Below are positions 1-6,925 of a DNA stretch of 23,877 bases, piece after piece. The translations under genes were made by a program, and so were the position numbers. The stretch comes from Spirochaetia bacterium (lineage in GTDB: Bacteria > Spirochaetota > Spirochaetia > Treponematales > Breznakiellaceae), in NCBI GenBank assembly GCA_025997595.1, contig BNUU01000027.1:1-23877 (forward strand), in the 5' to 3' direction. A model generated the notes under the pieces. The model ran no database searches. It saw nothing but the letters and a program-made list of their open reading frames with translations, and was not told the origin of the DNA. Positions within the stretch are counted from its first letter, which is position 1, and each line of letters starts with the position of its first letter.

Positions 1-353
1 GCGGAAAAAAAGGCAAGGCCGTAGAAGATAAGACAGGCCGCCCCCAGCCCCCGCCATTGGGAGCGGACCCTCTGCGGAAAAGTCCTGAGAATAAAAAGGG
101 CCAGAGCTTTGAAGGACCAGTCGTGCTGACCGTAGAGGATCTGATTTCCCTCAAGCACCAGACGGTTCAGCCTTTCGATGAGCGCCGGATCAAAACCATG
201 GGCGCGGGCGGTGTTGAGGTCCGCCGTCAGCTCCCTAAAGCCCTGGGGAAACCGGCCGGCCCCGGCCCGCAGCTGTTTCCGCCCCCCTGAAAGGGTCCCC
301 TCAAATTCCCGCCAAAACCCTTCCCGGCGCTGAATAAAATTTCGCTCTGTCAC
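1..353 (-). CDS. SpoIIM-like membrane protein (partial, N-terminal part)
   Basis: Reading the minus strand from a GTG at 353 gives an open frame to the window edge, so about 117 residues are visible and the C-terminus lies outside. It begins MTERNFIQRREGFWREFE and continues into a hydrophobic stretch (GLGAACLIFYGLAFF), which matches my knowledge of stage II sporulation protein M-like membrane proteins (charged N-terminal helix, then multiple membrane segments). In non-sporulating bacteria such proteins usually sit beside RDD, MoxR ATPase and DUF58 genes; here the RDD gene is directly upstream. The GTG overlaps the RDD stop codon as GTGA, and a GGAG-like site lies inside the end of the RDD gene, so translation is probably coupled. 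The role is unknown in this setting. Confidence 0.7.
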   Translation of the reverse strand, partial: MTERNFIQRREGFWREFEGTLSGGRKQLRAGAGRFPQGFRELTADLNTARAHGFDPALIERLNRLVLEGNQILYGQHDWSFKALALFILRTFPQRVRSQWRGLGAACLIFYGLAFFS

Positions 354-1081
354 AGGCGGCTCTCCAGTGCCTGGGCAATGCCCAACAGGCAGGCCGAAGG
401 GGAAAGTCCGGCATCCACAGTAATACTGCGCAGCTGCGCCGTATAAGATGCGGCGATCTCATCGGCACGGGCCTTTCCCAAAAGGGGATAGCGCCGGACA
501 AACATAAGGATGGCCTGTTTTTCTTCAAGGGACAAAGCGGGGGGCATGACAAGAGGGGCAGAAGCCGGGGAAGCCGCAGCAGAATGAAACCGGGGCGGCG
601 CCAGGGCCTGGTTTGTGTAGACCACCAGGGTGCCCCCGGCCCAATCACCCAGGCGCCTGAATCCCTGACTCGCGGACATGCAGATAAGGACAATGGGGTA
701 TAAAAAAAGAAAGGTATCCGCAAAGCGCAGCAGGTTCCGCAGAAAGGAAGCGCCGGGACTCACCGGTTCCCCTCCGCTCCCCACCACCCGGATGCCCATG
801 ATCCGCTTTCCCGGACTCTGTCCCCGGAACAGGACTTCCCATATCACATGATAAAACCAGTCGATGCAGAAAAACAGGATCAGAAAAAACCAAAGCCCGC
901 CGCTTTTTTCTCCTAAAAGACCGGCGGCAATAAAAATGATCAGGATGAGGATCCACTGGATAAGCTGATCGATCCCCCAGGCGCAGCTGCGTATCAGCGG
1001 CCCCGCAGGGAAAAGGACAAATTCTATCCCCTCGGGGGTTTCGACCCCCAGGGATGAATCGGCATACCCAAATGCATTCAT
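350..1081 (-). CDS. RDD family membrane protein
   Basis: Protein of 243 residues. The N-terminal half holds the typical RDD pattern: a short segment after GVETPEGIEFVLFPAGP, an R..D pair before the first membrane helix (IRSCAWGIDQLIQWILIL), a second helix (WFFLILFFCIDWFYHVI), then RGQSPGKRIMGIRVV, the family hallmark between helices 2 and 3, and GDWAGGTLVVY at the end of the domain. The last ~75 residues are a soluble tail of unknown role (a helix-rich EEKQAILMFVRRYPLLGKARADE stretch split across the end). The start ATG overlaps the stop of the upstream gene by one base (TAATG) and has little Shine-Dalgarno, so it depends on coupling. It is the middle gene of a three-gene operon; RDD proteins are mostly of unknown or transport-related function. 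Confidence 0.88.
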   Translation of the reverse strand: MNAFGYADSSLGVETPEGIEFVLFPAGPLIRSCAWGIDQLIQWILILIIFIAAGLLGEKSGGLWFFLILFFCIDWFYHVIWEVLFRGQSPGKRIMGIRVVGSGGEPVSPGASFLRNLLRFADTFLFLYPIVLICMSASQGFRRLGDWAGGTLVVYTNQALAPPRFHSAAASPASAPLVMPPALSLEEKQAILMFVRRYPLLGKARADEIAASYTAQLRSITVDAGLSPSACLLGIAQALESRL

Positions 1082-1572
1082 TAAAAGAGGCTTGAAGTGA
1101 CGGCTATCACAACAGCGGCGATGGTGCCCACCGGAATCAGGGCAAGGGAGATAATGGAAAGGATCCCGTAGAATTTCCAGAGGGATTTGTTATTCCTGAG
1201 GGCCTCTTCAAGATCCCCTTCCGCATTGCTTATGGTATAATTCCGGATCTTCGCCCCGAAATTATAGATAAACCGGGCGGGAAAAAACATCAGCACCCCA
1301 AAGGGTACATAGATAAGACCGATGAGCGCCCCCCCGACATTGTCGAATTCCCCGGCAATTTCGGAAAACACAGACACAAGGATCGCAAAAATGATCCCCC
1401 CGGCAAACATAAAACCGCACCCAATAAAGCTAAGGACACCAATAAAACGAAGCCAGGGCGCCGCTTCTTTAAGGTAACGAACCATGGTGGCAGAAAGAAC
1501 CTGGGACGCAACGCCTTTTTCCGCTTCTGTCACCGCCCCCGGACTCTGCCAGGGATTAACCGTATCGGACAT
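1081..1572 (-). CDS. DUF5362-like small membrane protein
   Basis: Protein of 163 residues starting MSDTVNPWQSPGAVTEAE. I chose the ATG at 1572 because an AAGGAGG site lies seven bases before it; a longer frame begins at 1599 but lacks such a site. Three membrane segments are visible (LRFIGVLSFIGCGFMFAGGI, IGLIYVPFGVLMFFPARFI, FYGILSIISLALIPVGTIAAVV), separated by a charged stretch with NAEGDLEEALRNNKSLWKF. This pattern resembles the DUF5362 family as I remember it, with LKEAAPWLRFIGVLSFI as the recognisable start; the family has no known function. First gene of the operon with the RDD and SpoIIM-like genes. Confidence 0.7.
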   Translation of the reverse strand: MSDTVNPWQSPGAVTEAEKGVASQVLSATMVRYLKEAAPWLRFIGVLSFIGCGFMFAGGIIFAILVSVFSEIAGEFDNVGGALIGLIYVPFGVLMFFPARFIYNFGAKIRNYTISNAEGDLEEALRNNKSLWKFYGILSIISLALIPVGTIAAVVIAVTSSLF

Positions 1573-1594
1573 AAAATCCTCCTTTATGAGACCG

Positions 1595-1623
1595 ATCATA
1601 CTTTAAACTTGTACTCTTGAAAA
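1595..1623 (-). promoter_or_regulatory. Sigma-70-type promoter of the DUF5362/RDD/SpoIIM operon
   Basis: On the minus strand a TTTTCA -35 (1623-1618), 17-bp spacer and TATGAT -10 (1600-1595, 5 of 6 consensus). Transcription would begin near 1588, giving a short leader that still contains the AAGGAGG site. The -35 is weak, so the call rests on the -10 and the position. Confidence 0.45.
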
Positions 1624-1651
1624 TAGCCGGCCAAGCCCCACCCCCGGCCCC

Positions 1652-1681
1652 TTAACAAAAAAAGCCCTTTCCTGCTATAGT
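1652..1681 (+). promoter_or_regulatory. Promoter of tRNA-Thr
   Basis: TTAACA (1652-1657, 5 of 6 of TTGACA), 18-bp spacer, TATAGT (1676-1681, 5 of 6 of TATAAT) preceded by TGC, an extended -10. The -10 ends ten bases before the tRNA, as expected for a tRNA gene promoter. Confidence 0.7.
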
Positions 1682-1691
1682 AAACCGTATC

Positions 1692-1764
1692 GCCAAGATG
1701 GCTCAGTTGGCAGAGCGGCACACTCGTAATGTGCAGGTCCAGGGTTCGATTCCCTGTCTTGGCT
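1692..1764 (+). tRNA. tRNA-Thr (anticodon CGT)
   Basis: All cloverleaf parts can be drawn by eye: acceptor stem GCCAAGA with TCTTGGC, D arm GCTC with AGTTGGCAG loop and GAGC closing, anticodon stem GCACA/TGTGC around the loop CTCGTAA (anticodon CGT, reading ACG threonine codons), five-base variable region, T arm CAGGG/CCCTG with the loop TTCGATT. The discriminator base is T and CCA is not encoded. A promoter lies directly upstream and a structured repeat starts seven bases downstream. Confidence 0.97.
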
Positions 1765-1771
1765 GAAGAAG

Positions 1772-1941
1772 CCCCATCTCCCATGCAACCGGAGTTTGTT
1801 ACGGGCACACCTGTGATAAAGGCGGAGGGGGGTAAGGCATGAAGCCGTGACCTTCGCAGAAGGGCATGGATTTATGCCTCAGGACCCCCCGACTATGTCC
1901 CGTGTGCCCGTGGGACCGCCACGGTTGCATGGGAGATGGGG
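1772..1941 (+). repeat. Structured intergenic repeat, copy A (170 bp)
   Basis: The ends are a perfect 20-bp inverted repeat (left arm begins CCCCATCTCCCATGC, right arm ends GCATGGGAGATGGGG). Nested inside are ACGGGCACAC with GTGTGCCCGT (10 bp), GGGGGGT with ACCCCCC (7 bp), AGGCAT with ATGCCT, CCGTG with CATGG, and a tip CCTTC/GAAGG. The element fills the gap between the tRNA-Thr 3' end and the stop codon of the convergent glycosyltransferase gene, so it could also end transcription from both sides. Copy B at 8388-8559 is the reverse-complement relative with compensated base changes. No target-site duplication or coding region is seen. Confidence 0.9.
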
Positions 1942-1943
1942 GG

Positions 1944-2765
1944 TTATTTCACAAAAAGCTTATACCACAGCAGCAGAATCTTATATCCGAAATAGGGGAA
2001 AATCCGGAAAAAGCGGAAGGGGTTTTGGAAGCAGTAGCCCAGCCATTCCATGCCCCGGTCAAAGGTTTTGCGGGAGGGGCGGCGGCGGCGTTCGGAAAAT
2101 ACATCGTAGAGGTCGCTGCACCAGAGCCGCAGTCCATTGCTCAGCCGGCTGGTGTTCCGGGCAATCCAATGTTCTTCCCCCCGGACCCCCTTGCCCACCA
2201 GGAGCAGGGATGGGGAGGCTTTGCGGATGGCCTCCAGGATGCCCGCTTCTTCCTGGCGTTTAAAAGTGCCGATAAAGCGGCCCACGATACGCAGCCGGGG
2301 GAAGGTTTGGCGGATATTTTTTTCGGTCTTTTGGAGGATGCGCCGCTGGCCCCCCAGGAGGTACAGGGAAAATTCCCGCCCCTCCAGGATGGTGAGGAGG
2401 CTTACCACGAAATCGAAGGGCATGTACCGGACCGCCTTTTTGCCGGTCAGGAACCGTATGCCCCCGATAAGGCTTTTGGAGATGGGGAGCACCAGGGCGG
2501 CGTTCTGCACATAGGTGCGGTATTCCCCGCTCCGGCGGGCCCGCAGCAGATCCGAAAGGGAGAGGAGGACGATGTTCTGTCCGCCCCCCGCTGCGAGCAG
2601 CTCGTAAATAACATCGACAAGCCGGTCTTGAGCCACGATATCGACAGGAACCCTGAGGAGGCTGACCCGTTCTTTTACCGGCCCTTCACTCTGTATACCG
2701 AAATCTTCCGATGGGGGTTCTGTGGGGGGGTTTATTAAATCTGTTGCCGGGGCTTGAGGGTCCAC
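1944..2765 (-). CDS. WecG/TagA/CpsF family glycosyltransferase
   Basis: Protein of 273 residues. The family fold can be followed through VDIVAQDRLVDVIYELLAAG, the central FSLYLLGGQRRILQKTEKNI (the GG-x-G-like sugar-nucleotide segment), LRIVGRFIGTF, and SPSLLLVGKGVRGEEHWIAR, the typical late glycosyltransferase family 26 block, followed by a basic, aromatic C-terminal tail that may contact the membrane. Family members add N-acetylmannosaminuronic acid or N-acetylmannosamine to a lipid-linked sugar for surface polymers; the substrate here is unknown. Where the family normally has P-D-G with a catalytic aspartate, this protein has PISKS (residues 94-98). Start is GTG with GGAGAG six bases upstream, inside the 3' end of rsmE (31-nt overlap). 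Last gene of the ctp operon. Confidence 0.85.
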   Translation of the reverse strand: MDPQAPATDLINPPTEPPSEDFGIQSEGPVKERVSLLRVPVDIVAQDRLVDVIYELLAAGGGQNIVLLSLSDLLRARRSGEYRTYVQNAALVLPISKSLIGGIRFLTGKKAVRYMPFDFVVSLLTILEGREFSLYLLGGQRRILQKTEKNIRQTFPRLRIVGRFIGTFKRQEEAGILEAIRKASPSLLLVGKGVRGEEHWIARNTSRLSNGLRLWCSDLYDVFSERRRRPSRKTFDRGMEWLGYCFQNPFRFFRIFPYFGYKILLLWYKLFVK

Positions 2766-3523
2766 GAAGCGCTCTCCAAAAGAATGATGCGTATAGCCGC
2801 CGCCCCATAGAGGGCCGCAGTTTCGGTTCTTAAAATTGTATCACCTATCTTTACGGGTTTAAACCCCGCCGCTAAAAATCGTGATACCTCCGCCGGGGAA
2901 AAGCCCCCTTCAGGCCCTATGGCCATGGCTATAAGTTCCGGCATGACTTCAAGGTAGCCGTGGAGACTCCCCTCGTCTACCGGGTCCTGGTGAAAAAAAA
3001 GCCCCAGGCTGCCGGGCCGCCGGGCCTTAATACTATCCCAGTAGGCCAAAAGACCGTCAACATCCACCGGGACATGGACGGCGGTGGCAATGCCGGAACC
3101 GCTCTGCTGCCGCGCCTCCCTGACAATCCGCTCCCAGCGGCCCAGCTTTTCATCCCCGCCATCCCGCAGCTTCGGGATCGAATGTTCCGATGCAAAGGGG
3201 ACAATTTCGGTAATCCCCCCCTCGGCGGCCTGCCGGACGATCAGGTCCATCCTGGTCCCCTTGGGCAGGGCCTGGAACAGCAGAATTGGTGCCAGGCACC
3301 TTTTTGGCGCCGGGCGGCCTTTTTCGGTAAGACATGCTCCCACCAGGGTATCCCCATCCGCCGAATGGACCCGAACCCGGACTTCCGTACCATCGGGGAG
3401 GAGCGCCGGGAAAACCGCCCCGGCCCTGAGCCGCCTGACCCGGACCAGATAATGGTAATCCCGACCGGTAAGCCGGATAAGCCCATCGGAATCCGGCGGC
3501 CGGGACAGGATGAAACGCTTCAC
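2735..3523 (-). CDS. rsmE: 16S rRNA (uracil(1498)-N(3))-methyltransferase RsmE
   Basis: Protein of about 262 residues, normal for the family. It has the N-terminal PUA-like part (LTGRDYHYLVRVRRLRAGAV) and the C-terminal SPOUT knot with the S-adenosylmethionine-binding motifs AIGPEGGFSPAEV and GDTILRTETAAL. RsmE methylates N3 of U1498 in helix 44 of 16S rRNA. I placed the start at the GTG at 3523 because the resulting MKRFIL matches the usual RsmE N-terminus; a TTG at 3538, five codons earlier and preceded by AGGGAA, is a possible alternative. It sits eight or so bases after the ctp stop and overlaps the next gene, so the three genes are one transcript. Confidence 0.93.
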   Translation of the reverse strand: MKRFILSRPPDSDGLIRLTGRDYHYLVRVRRLRAGAVFPALLPDGTEVRVRVHSADGDTLVGACLTEKGRPAPKRCLAPILLFQALPKGTRMDLIVRQAAEGGITEIVPFASEHSIPKLRDGGDEKLGRWERIVREARQQSGSGIATAVHVPVDVDGLLAYWDSIKARRPGSLGLFFHQDPVDEGSLHGYLEVMPELIAMAIGPEGGFSPAEVSRFLAAGFKPVKIGDTILRTETAALYGAAAIRIILLESASWTLKPRQQI

Positions 3524-3545
3524 AAAAGCCGACCCCAACGCTTCC

Positions 3546-5039
3546 CTATGAGGCCAGAGGGAGATCCTCTTGCGCCTCTTCCTGCAAAACCTTGAGGGTC
3601 TTGCTGGTCTGCATCAGGGTACGGAAACCACCTTCCCGGATGATATTCACCGCCTCCTGGAGCTGCACGTCGTATTCCAGATCGTAGACCGGGGCGATGG
3701 TGGTCCGGTTTTGCTCGTTTCGGACAAGCCTGCTGAGCAATGACGCGTCAAGCTGATATTCCCTGCTTAACACCCTGCCAAACGCCTCGATCTCCGGGGC
3801 GCCGGCCCTGGGATTGGCCTTGACGAAATCGGGGATTTTATTCGCCGCAATAAGGGCATTGAGCTTTTCCGCGTCATCGGCGGTGAATTCGGGGAATTTA
3901 ACCTCCCGGTCCGGGGGAATGCCGATCTTGTCGATATTCACATCACTGGGGGTATAGTACCGGGCGGTGGTGATCTTGAAGCCCACCTTGTTGTCCATCA
4001 GGGGATAGACCTGCTGAACCGAGCCCTTCCCAAAGGATTTTTCCCCCACCAGGTAGGCCCGGCCCCGGTCCTTAAGGGCCCCCGCAACGATCTCCGACGC
4101 CGACGCGGAGCCGCGGTTGATAAGCACCACTATGGGGATATCGGCGCCGACCAGACTGGACTTTTGGGCGTTAAAGACCGAATTTTCCCCGGGTATCCGG
4201 GACTTGGTGCTGACCACCACCCCGCCGTCCAGAAAAATATCGCAGATACCCACGGCGGACTGCAAAAGCCCGCCGTAGTTGTTCCGGAGGTCCAGGATAA
4301 GCCCCCGGTAGTTCTTCGATTTGAATTCGGCGATGGCTTCCTTTGCCCTGGTCACCGTCATGGGGGTAAAGGTGATGAGCTTGAGGTAGCCCGTATTGCC
4401 TATCATGGCGTATTTGGTGGTAGGCACTTCGATGATTGCCCGGATCAGGGTGACGGGAAATTCAAGCTTTTCCCCCCTGCGGATGATGAGTTTTACCTCA
4501 TCCCCCGCGGGTCCCCGCAGCCGGGCCAGCACGTCATCCATGGTGAGCGTATCGGTGGATTCACCGTTTATTTCGATGATAAGGTCCCCGGGGTTAATCC
4601 CCGCCCGCCAGCCGGGGGTGTCCTCGATGGGGGAAGCCACCTCAACATAGGCGGGCCCGCCATCGGCCTTGTCCCCCACAGGCTTGGAGATATACAACCC
4701 CACCCCGCCGAAAGTCCCCTGGGTGGTATCGCTCAGGTCCGCCATATCCGATTCGGGCAAAAAGGTTGAATAGGGGTCCCCCAGGGCGTTGAACATGCCC
4801 GCCATGGCCCCCTCAAACACCGTCTTGGGATCAACCTCTTCCACATAGTGGCGCTGAATAAAATCAAACACGTTCTGCATGATCGAAGTATACCGCCGGG
4901 ATTCCTGCTCCCTGCCCTGGGCCTCCGCCCGGGGAACCGACGCAACGGTAAACACCACACAAAGTACCACGGTAGAAAAAATCCACAGCCAGGACAAGGG
5001 GGATTTTCTGCCGGGAGAAGGGGACCTGTTTTCACTCAT
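3546..5039 (-). CDS. ctp: C-terminal processing peptidase (S41 family, CtpA-like)
   Basis: Protein of 497 residues with an N-terminal membrane anchor or signal (residues ~15-38, WLWIFSTVVLCVVFTVASV), a PDZ domain (about 104-195, with GVGLYISKP and PGDLIIEINGE), and the S41 protease core. The catalytic serine is S313 in GSASASEIVAGAL, the lysine K338 in GEKSFGKGSVQ (25 residues later, as in CtpB and Prc) and the glutamine Q342. The C-terminal ~100 residues (DDAEKLNALIAANKIPDF onward) resemble the helical tail seen in spirochaete versions. It cleaves the C-termini of envelope proteins outside the membrane. No Shine-Dalgarno precedes the ATG, but a strong promoter places transcription start within a few bases of it. 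First gene of the operon with rsmE and the glycosyltransferase. Confidence 0.95.
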   Translation of the reverse strand: MSENRSPSPGRKSPLSWLWIFSTVVLCVVFTVASVPRAEAQGREQESRRYTSIMQNVFDFIQRHYVEEVDPKTVFEGAMAGMFNALGDPYSTFLPESDMADLSDTTQGTFGGVGLYISKPVGDKADGGPAYVEVASPIEDTPGWRAGINPGDLIIEINGESTDTLTMDDVLARLRGPAGDEVKLIIRRGEKLEFPVTLIRAIIEVPTTKYAMIGNTGYLKLITFTPMTVTRAKEAIAEFKSKNYRGLILDLRNNYGGLLQSAVGICDIFLDGGVVVSTKSRIPGENSVFNAQKSSLVGADIPIVVLINRGSASASEIVAGALKDRGRAYLVGEKSFGKGSVQQVYPLMDNKVGFKITTARYYTPSDVNIDKIGIPPDREVKFPEFTADDAEKLNALIAANKIPDFVKANPRAGAPEIEAFGRVLSREYQLDASLLSRLVRNEQNRTTIAPVYDLEYDVQLQEAVNIIREGGFRTLMQTSKTLKVLQEEAQEDLPLAS

Positions 5040-5047
5040 AACATATT

Positions 5048-5075
5048 ATTGTAGAAATCGTATAGGGTTTGTCAA
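5048..5075 (-). promoter_or_regulatory. Strong promoter of ctp, probably leaderless
   Basis: Perfect -35 TTGACA (5075-5070), 16-bp spacer, -10 TACAAT (5053-5048). The -10 ends eight bases before the ATG at 5039, so the transcript should begin at or next to the start codon, which agrees with the lack of a ribosome binding site. Confidence 0.75.
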
Positions 5076-5081
5076 CGGGAG

Positions 5082-5111
5082 GCGCCTGCTCCCCGTCATG
5101 GGAGCAGGCGC
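5082..5111. repeat. 12-bp perfect inverted repeat upstream of ctp promoter
   Basis: GCGCCTGCTCCC (5082-5093) pairs exactly with GGGAGCAGGCGC (5100-5111) around a six-base loop. It starts seven bases upstream of the ctp -35 box. Neither side has a T tract, so it is not an obvious terminator; an operator or a cruciform is possible. The rest of 5112-5221 up to the next promoter shows nothing I can identify. Confidence 0.6.
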
Positions 5112-5221
5112 TGACGGGAAAGGGTTCTGCGGGCAGCATCGTTTCAAAAACGCACCTGGCCAACAGTGTAAATTCGCAAACCAATAGATTGTGACAATTG
5201 TAATTTATCATAAAAAAATTC

Positions 5222-5250
5222 TTGCAAATTTGGTAATATTACTATATAAA
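5222..5250 (+). promoter_or_regulatory. Promoter of the response regulator gene
   Basis: TTGCAA (5222-5227), 17-bp spacer, TATAAA (5245-5250) in a very AT-rich stretch. Transcription would start near 5257, leaving a leader of about 43 nt with an AAGGAAG ribosome binding site before the ATG at 5300. Confidence 0.55.
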
Positions 5251-5255
5251 TATAG

Positions 5256-5272
5256 TCAAGTATTTTACTTGA
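5256..5272 (+). repeat. 7-bp inverted repeat at the response regulator transcript start
   Basis: TCAAGTA and TACTTGA separated by three T residues, located right at the predicted transcription start. A possible operator, perhaps for autoregulation; this is inference. Confidence 0.4.
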
Positions 5273-5299
5273 TCATTATCCGTAAAGGAAGTACAGCTT

Positions 5300-5977
5300 A
5301 TGATAGAAATAATTATCATCAATAACATAAAACGGGAACAAATGGTACTCCATTCCCTTTTATCATCTCAGAATGATTTTAAAATTGCGGGGTTTGGCAA
5401 AGACGGCTATGACGCCATCAGGCTGACGGAGGAGCTGCAGCCCGATATAGCCATTGTCGATTTCGGTCTGGAAAATATTACCGGGATGGAACTTATACCT
5501 ATCATCAAACGCCGATCCCCCAACACTGCGGTGATCCTCCTTTCCCCCTGGGATGATGAAAAGCACGTTTGCGATGCAATTACCTGCGGTGTCTCCGGGT
5601 ATCTTCTCAAAAAAAATGATATGGAAAAATTAGTGAATGCGGTCAGAATCGCCCATGACGGGGGCTGCTATGTTTCCCGGGGGATGTTCACGCGGGCATT
5701 CATGGCCCTTTCAAAGCTGGCCAGATACCAAAAAATTTACCGAAATTTTTTTTCCGCCGGGGAGAACAATTTCGTATCCTCCCATTTTTCCCAGGCCGAA
5801 CTGCGGATCATCAAATCCGTCTGTGAAGGACAATCCAACAAAGAAATCGCAGAAAACATGAGCCTGACCATCGGCACCGTCCGCAACTATATTTCCGCCG
5901 TGATGCAGAAAGCAGGTACCCGCAACCGTGTCCAAATGACGATCTACGCCATCAGAAACGGCCTGACTGAAGCTTAG
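5300..5977 (+). CDS. NarL/FixJ-type response regulator with atypical receiver
   Basis: Protein of 225 residues: receiver domain (1-~120) and a LuxR-type DNA-binding helix-turn-helix (about 162-222; FSQAELRIIKSVCEGQSNKEIAENM then IGTVRNYISAVMQKAGTRNR). The receiver keeps the phosphoacceptor aspartate (D54 in AIVDFGL), a serine for the conserved Thr/Ser (S82 in ILLSP) and the lysine (K104 in YLLKKN). The acidic pair that normally binds magnesium near the N-terminus is replaced by asparagines N8-N9 (IIIINNIKRE). It may therefore be poorly phosphorylated or work without phosphorylation. No histidine kinase gene is adjacent. It lies between ctp (divergent) and flaB (convergent); target genes are unknown. 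Confidence 0.9.
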   Translation: MIEIIIINNIKREQMVLHSLLSSQNDFKIAGFGKDGYDAIRLTEELQPDIAIVDFGLENITGMELIPIIKRRSPNTAVILLSPWDDEKHVCDAITCGVSGYLLKKNDMEKLVNAVRIAHDGGCYVSRGMFTRAFMALSKLARYQKIYRNFFSAGENNFVSSHFSQAELRIIKSVCEGQSNKEIAENMSLTIGTVRNYISAVMQKAGTRNRVQMTIYAIRNGLTEA

Positions 5978-5989
5978 CCTGATCCCCAT

Positions 5990-6020
5990 AAAAAAACCGT
6001 TCCGGCCTAAACCGGAACGG
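5990..6020 (-). terminator. Rho-independent terminator of downstream flaB
   Basis: On the minus strand a 9-bp stem (CCGTTCCGG 5997-6005 with CCGGAACGG 6012-6020, six-base loop) is followed by seven T residues. It lies 32 nt after the flaB stop codon. It shares the CCGTTCCGG stem with the terminator of the other flaB gene. Confidence 0.85.
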
Positions 6021-6051
6021 CGTTTCCCTGACACTGGCCCTGGAGAAAAAA

Positions 6052-6912
6052 CTACTGTAACAGCTGGAGAACCCCTTGACCCCGCTGGTTGGCCTGGGCG
6101 AGCATCGCGGTACCGGACTGGCTGAGGATCTGGTTCTTGGTATAAGAAACCATCTCGTTTGCCATGTTGGTGTCCCGGATGCGGGATTCGGCGGCCTGCA
6201 AATTTTCGGCGCCGACATCCATACCGCGGATCGCGTGTTCCAGGCGGTTCTGATAGGCGCCAAGATCGGAACGCTGCTTGTTGATGCGCTTGAGCGCCTC
6301 GTCGAAGGTTCCAATGGCGCGGTTGGCGCTGTCCGGGTCGGACAGCGTAAGGATCGTATCATCGCCGACATTCCGCATCCCAAGGCTCTTCGCCGTCATG
6401 GTGCCGATAAACACCTGCTCCCGCTGATCCATGTTGGCGCCGATATGGAGCCACATAGAGGCGGCAACCACGTTATCTCCAAGATCCCGGGCAAAACGGC
6501 CGGTCAGCAGATTCATCCCGTTGAACTGGGCGTGGGACGCAATCCGGTCTACTTCGTCAATCAATGCGGACACTTCAATCTGGATGTAGGTGCGGTCCTC
6601 ATCGGTATAAATACCGTTCGCAGACTGGATCGCCAGTTCGCGGAGGCGCTGAATGATGTCCTGGGATTCCTGCAAATAGCCTTCCGTTGTTTGAATGAAG
6701 GAAATGCCGTTCTGGGCGTTGGTAGACGCCTGGTTCAAACCCCGAATCTGGCTGCGCATCTTTTCAGATACCGCAAGCCCCGAAGCATCATCACCTGCGC
6801 GGTTGATGCGTAATCCACTCGACAGTTTCTCCATGTTCTTGTCCAGATAATTCTGGGTGACCTTGAGGGACCTGTCTGCAAACATCGCGCTCAAGTTGTG
6901 ATTGATAATCAT
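6052..6912 (-). CDS. flaB: Flagellar filament core protein FlaB (downstream copy)
   Basis: Flagellin of 286 residues, the usual spirochaete FlaB size. It has the conserved N-terminal coiled-coil region ([20 protein letters not shown], then [20 protein letters not shown]) and the C-terminal one ([20 protein letters not shown] to [18 protein letters not shown]) with only a short middle part and no surface domain, as expected for a filament that turns inside the periplasm. The start was set at the ATG at 6912 because it is preceded by GGGAGGAATT and matches the family N-terminus; a longer frame from 6942 is not needed. About 90% identical to the neighbouring FlaB by my count, with the first ~77 residues identical. 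Own sigma-28 promoter and terminator. Confidence 0.97.
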   Translation of the reverse strand: MIINHNLSAMFADRSLKVTQNYLDKNMEKLSSGLRINRAGDDASGLAVSEKMRSQIRGLNQASTNAQNGISFIQTTEGYLQESQDIIQRLRELAIQSANGIYTDEDRTYIQIEVSALIDEVDRIASHAQFNGMNLLTGRFARDLGDNVVAASMWLHIGANMDQREQVFIGTMTAKSLGMRNVGDDTILTLSDPDSANRAIGTFDEALKRINKQRSDLGAYQNRLEHAIRGMDVGAENLQAAESRIRDTNMANEMVSYTKNQILSQSGTAMLAQANQRGQGVLQLLQ

Positions 6913-6925
6913 AATTCCTCCCTTG

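Noticed and set aside
57..290. 77-codon open frame on the plus strand
   Set aside because: It is the antisense of the SpoIIM-like gene, which shows a clear family pattern on the minus strand.
1596..1808. 70-codon minus-strand frame over the tRNA
   Set aside because: It covers the tRNA-Thr in antisense and part of repeat copy A; not a gene.
1772..1941. Repeat copy A as an insertion sequence or a tRNA attachment site
   Set aside because: No transposase, integrase or target duplication, and the tRNA 3' end is not duplicated elsewhere in the window.
1847..2738. Long plus-strand open frames (290 and 138 codons)
   Set aside because: They run antisense through the glycosyltransferase gene and start within repeat copy A; they have no protein-like features of their own.
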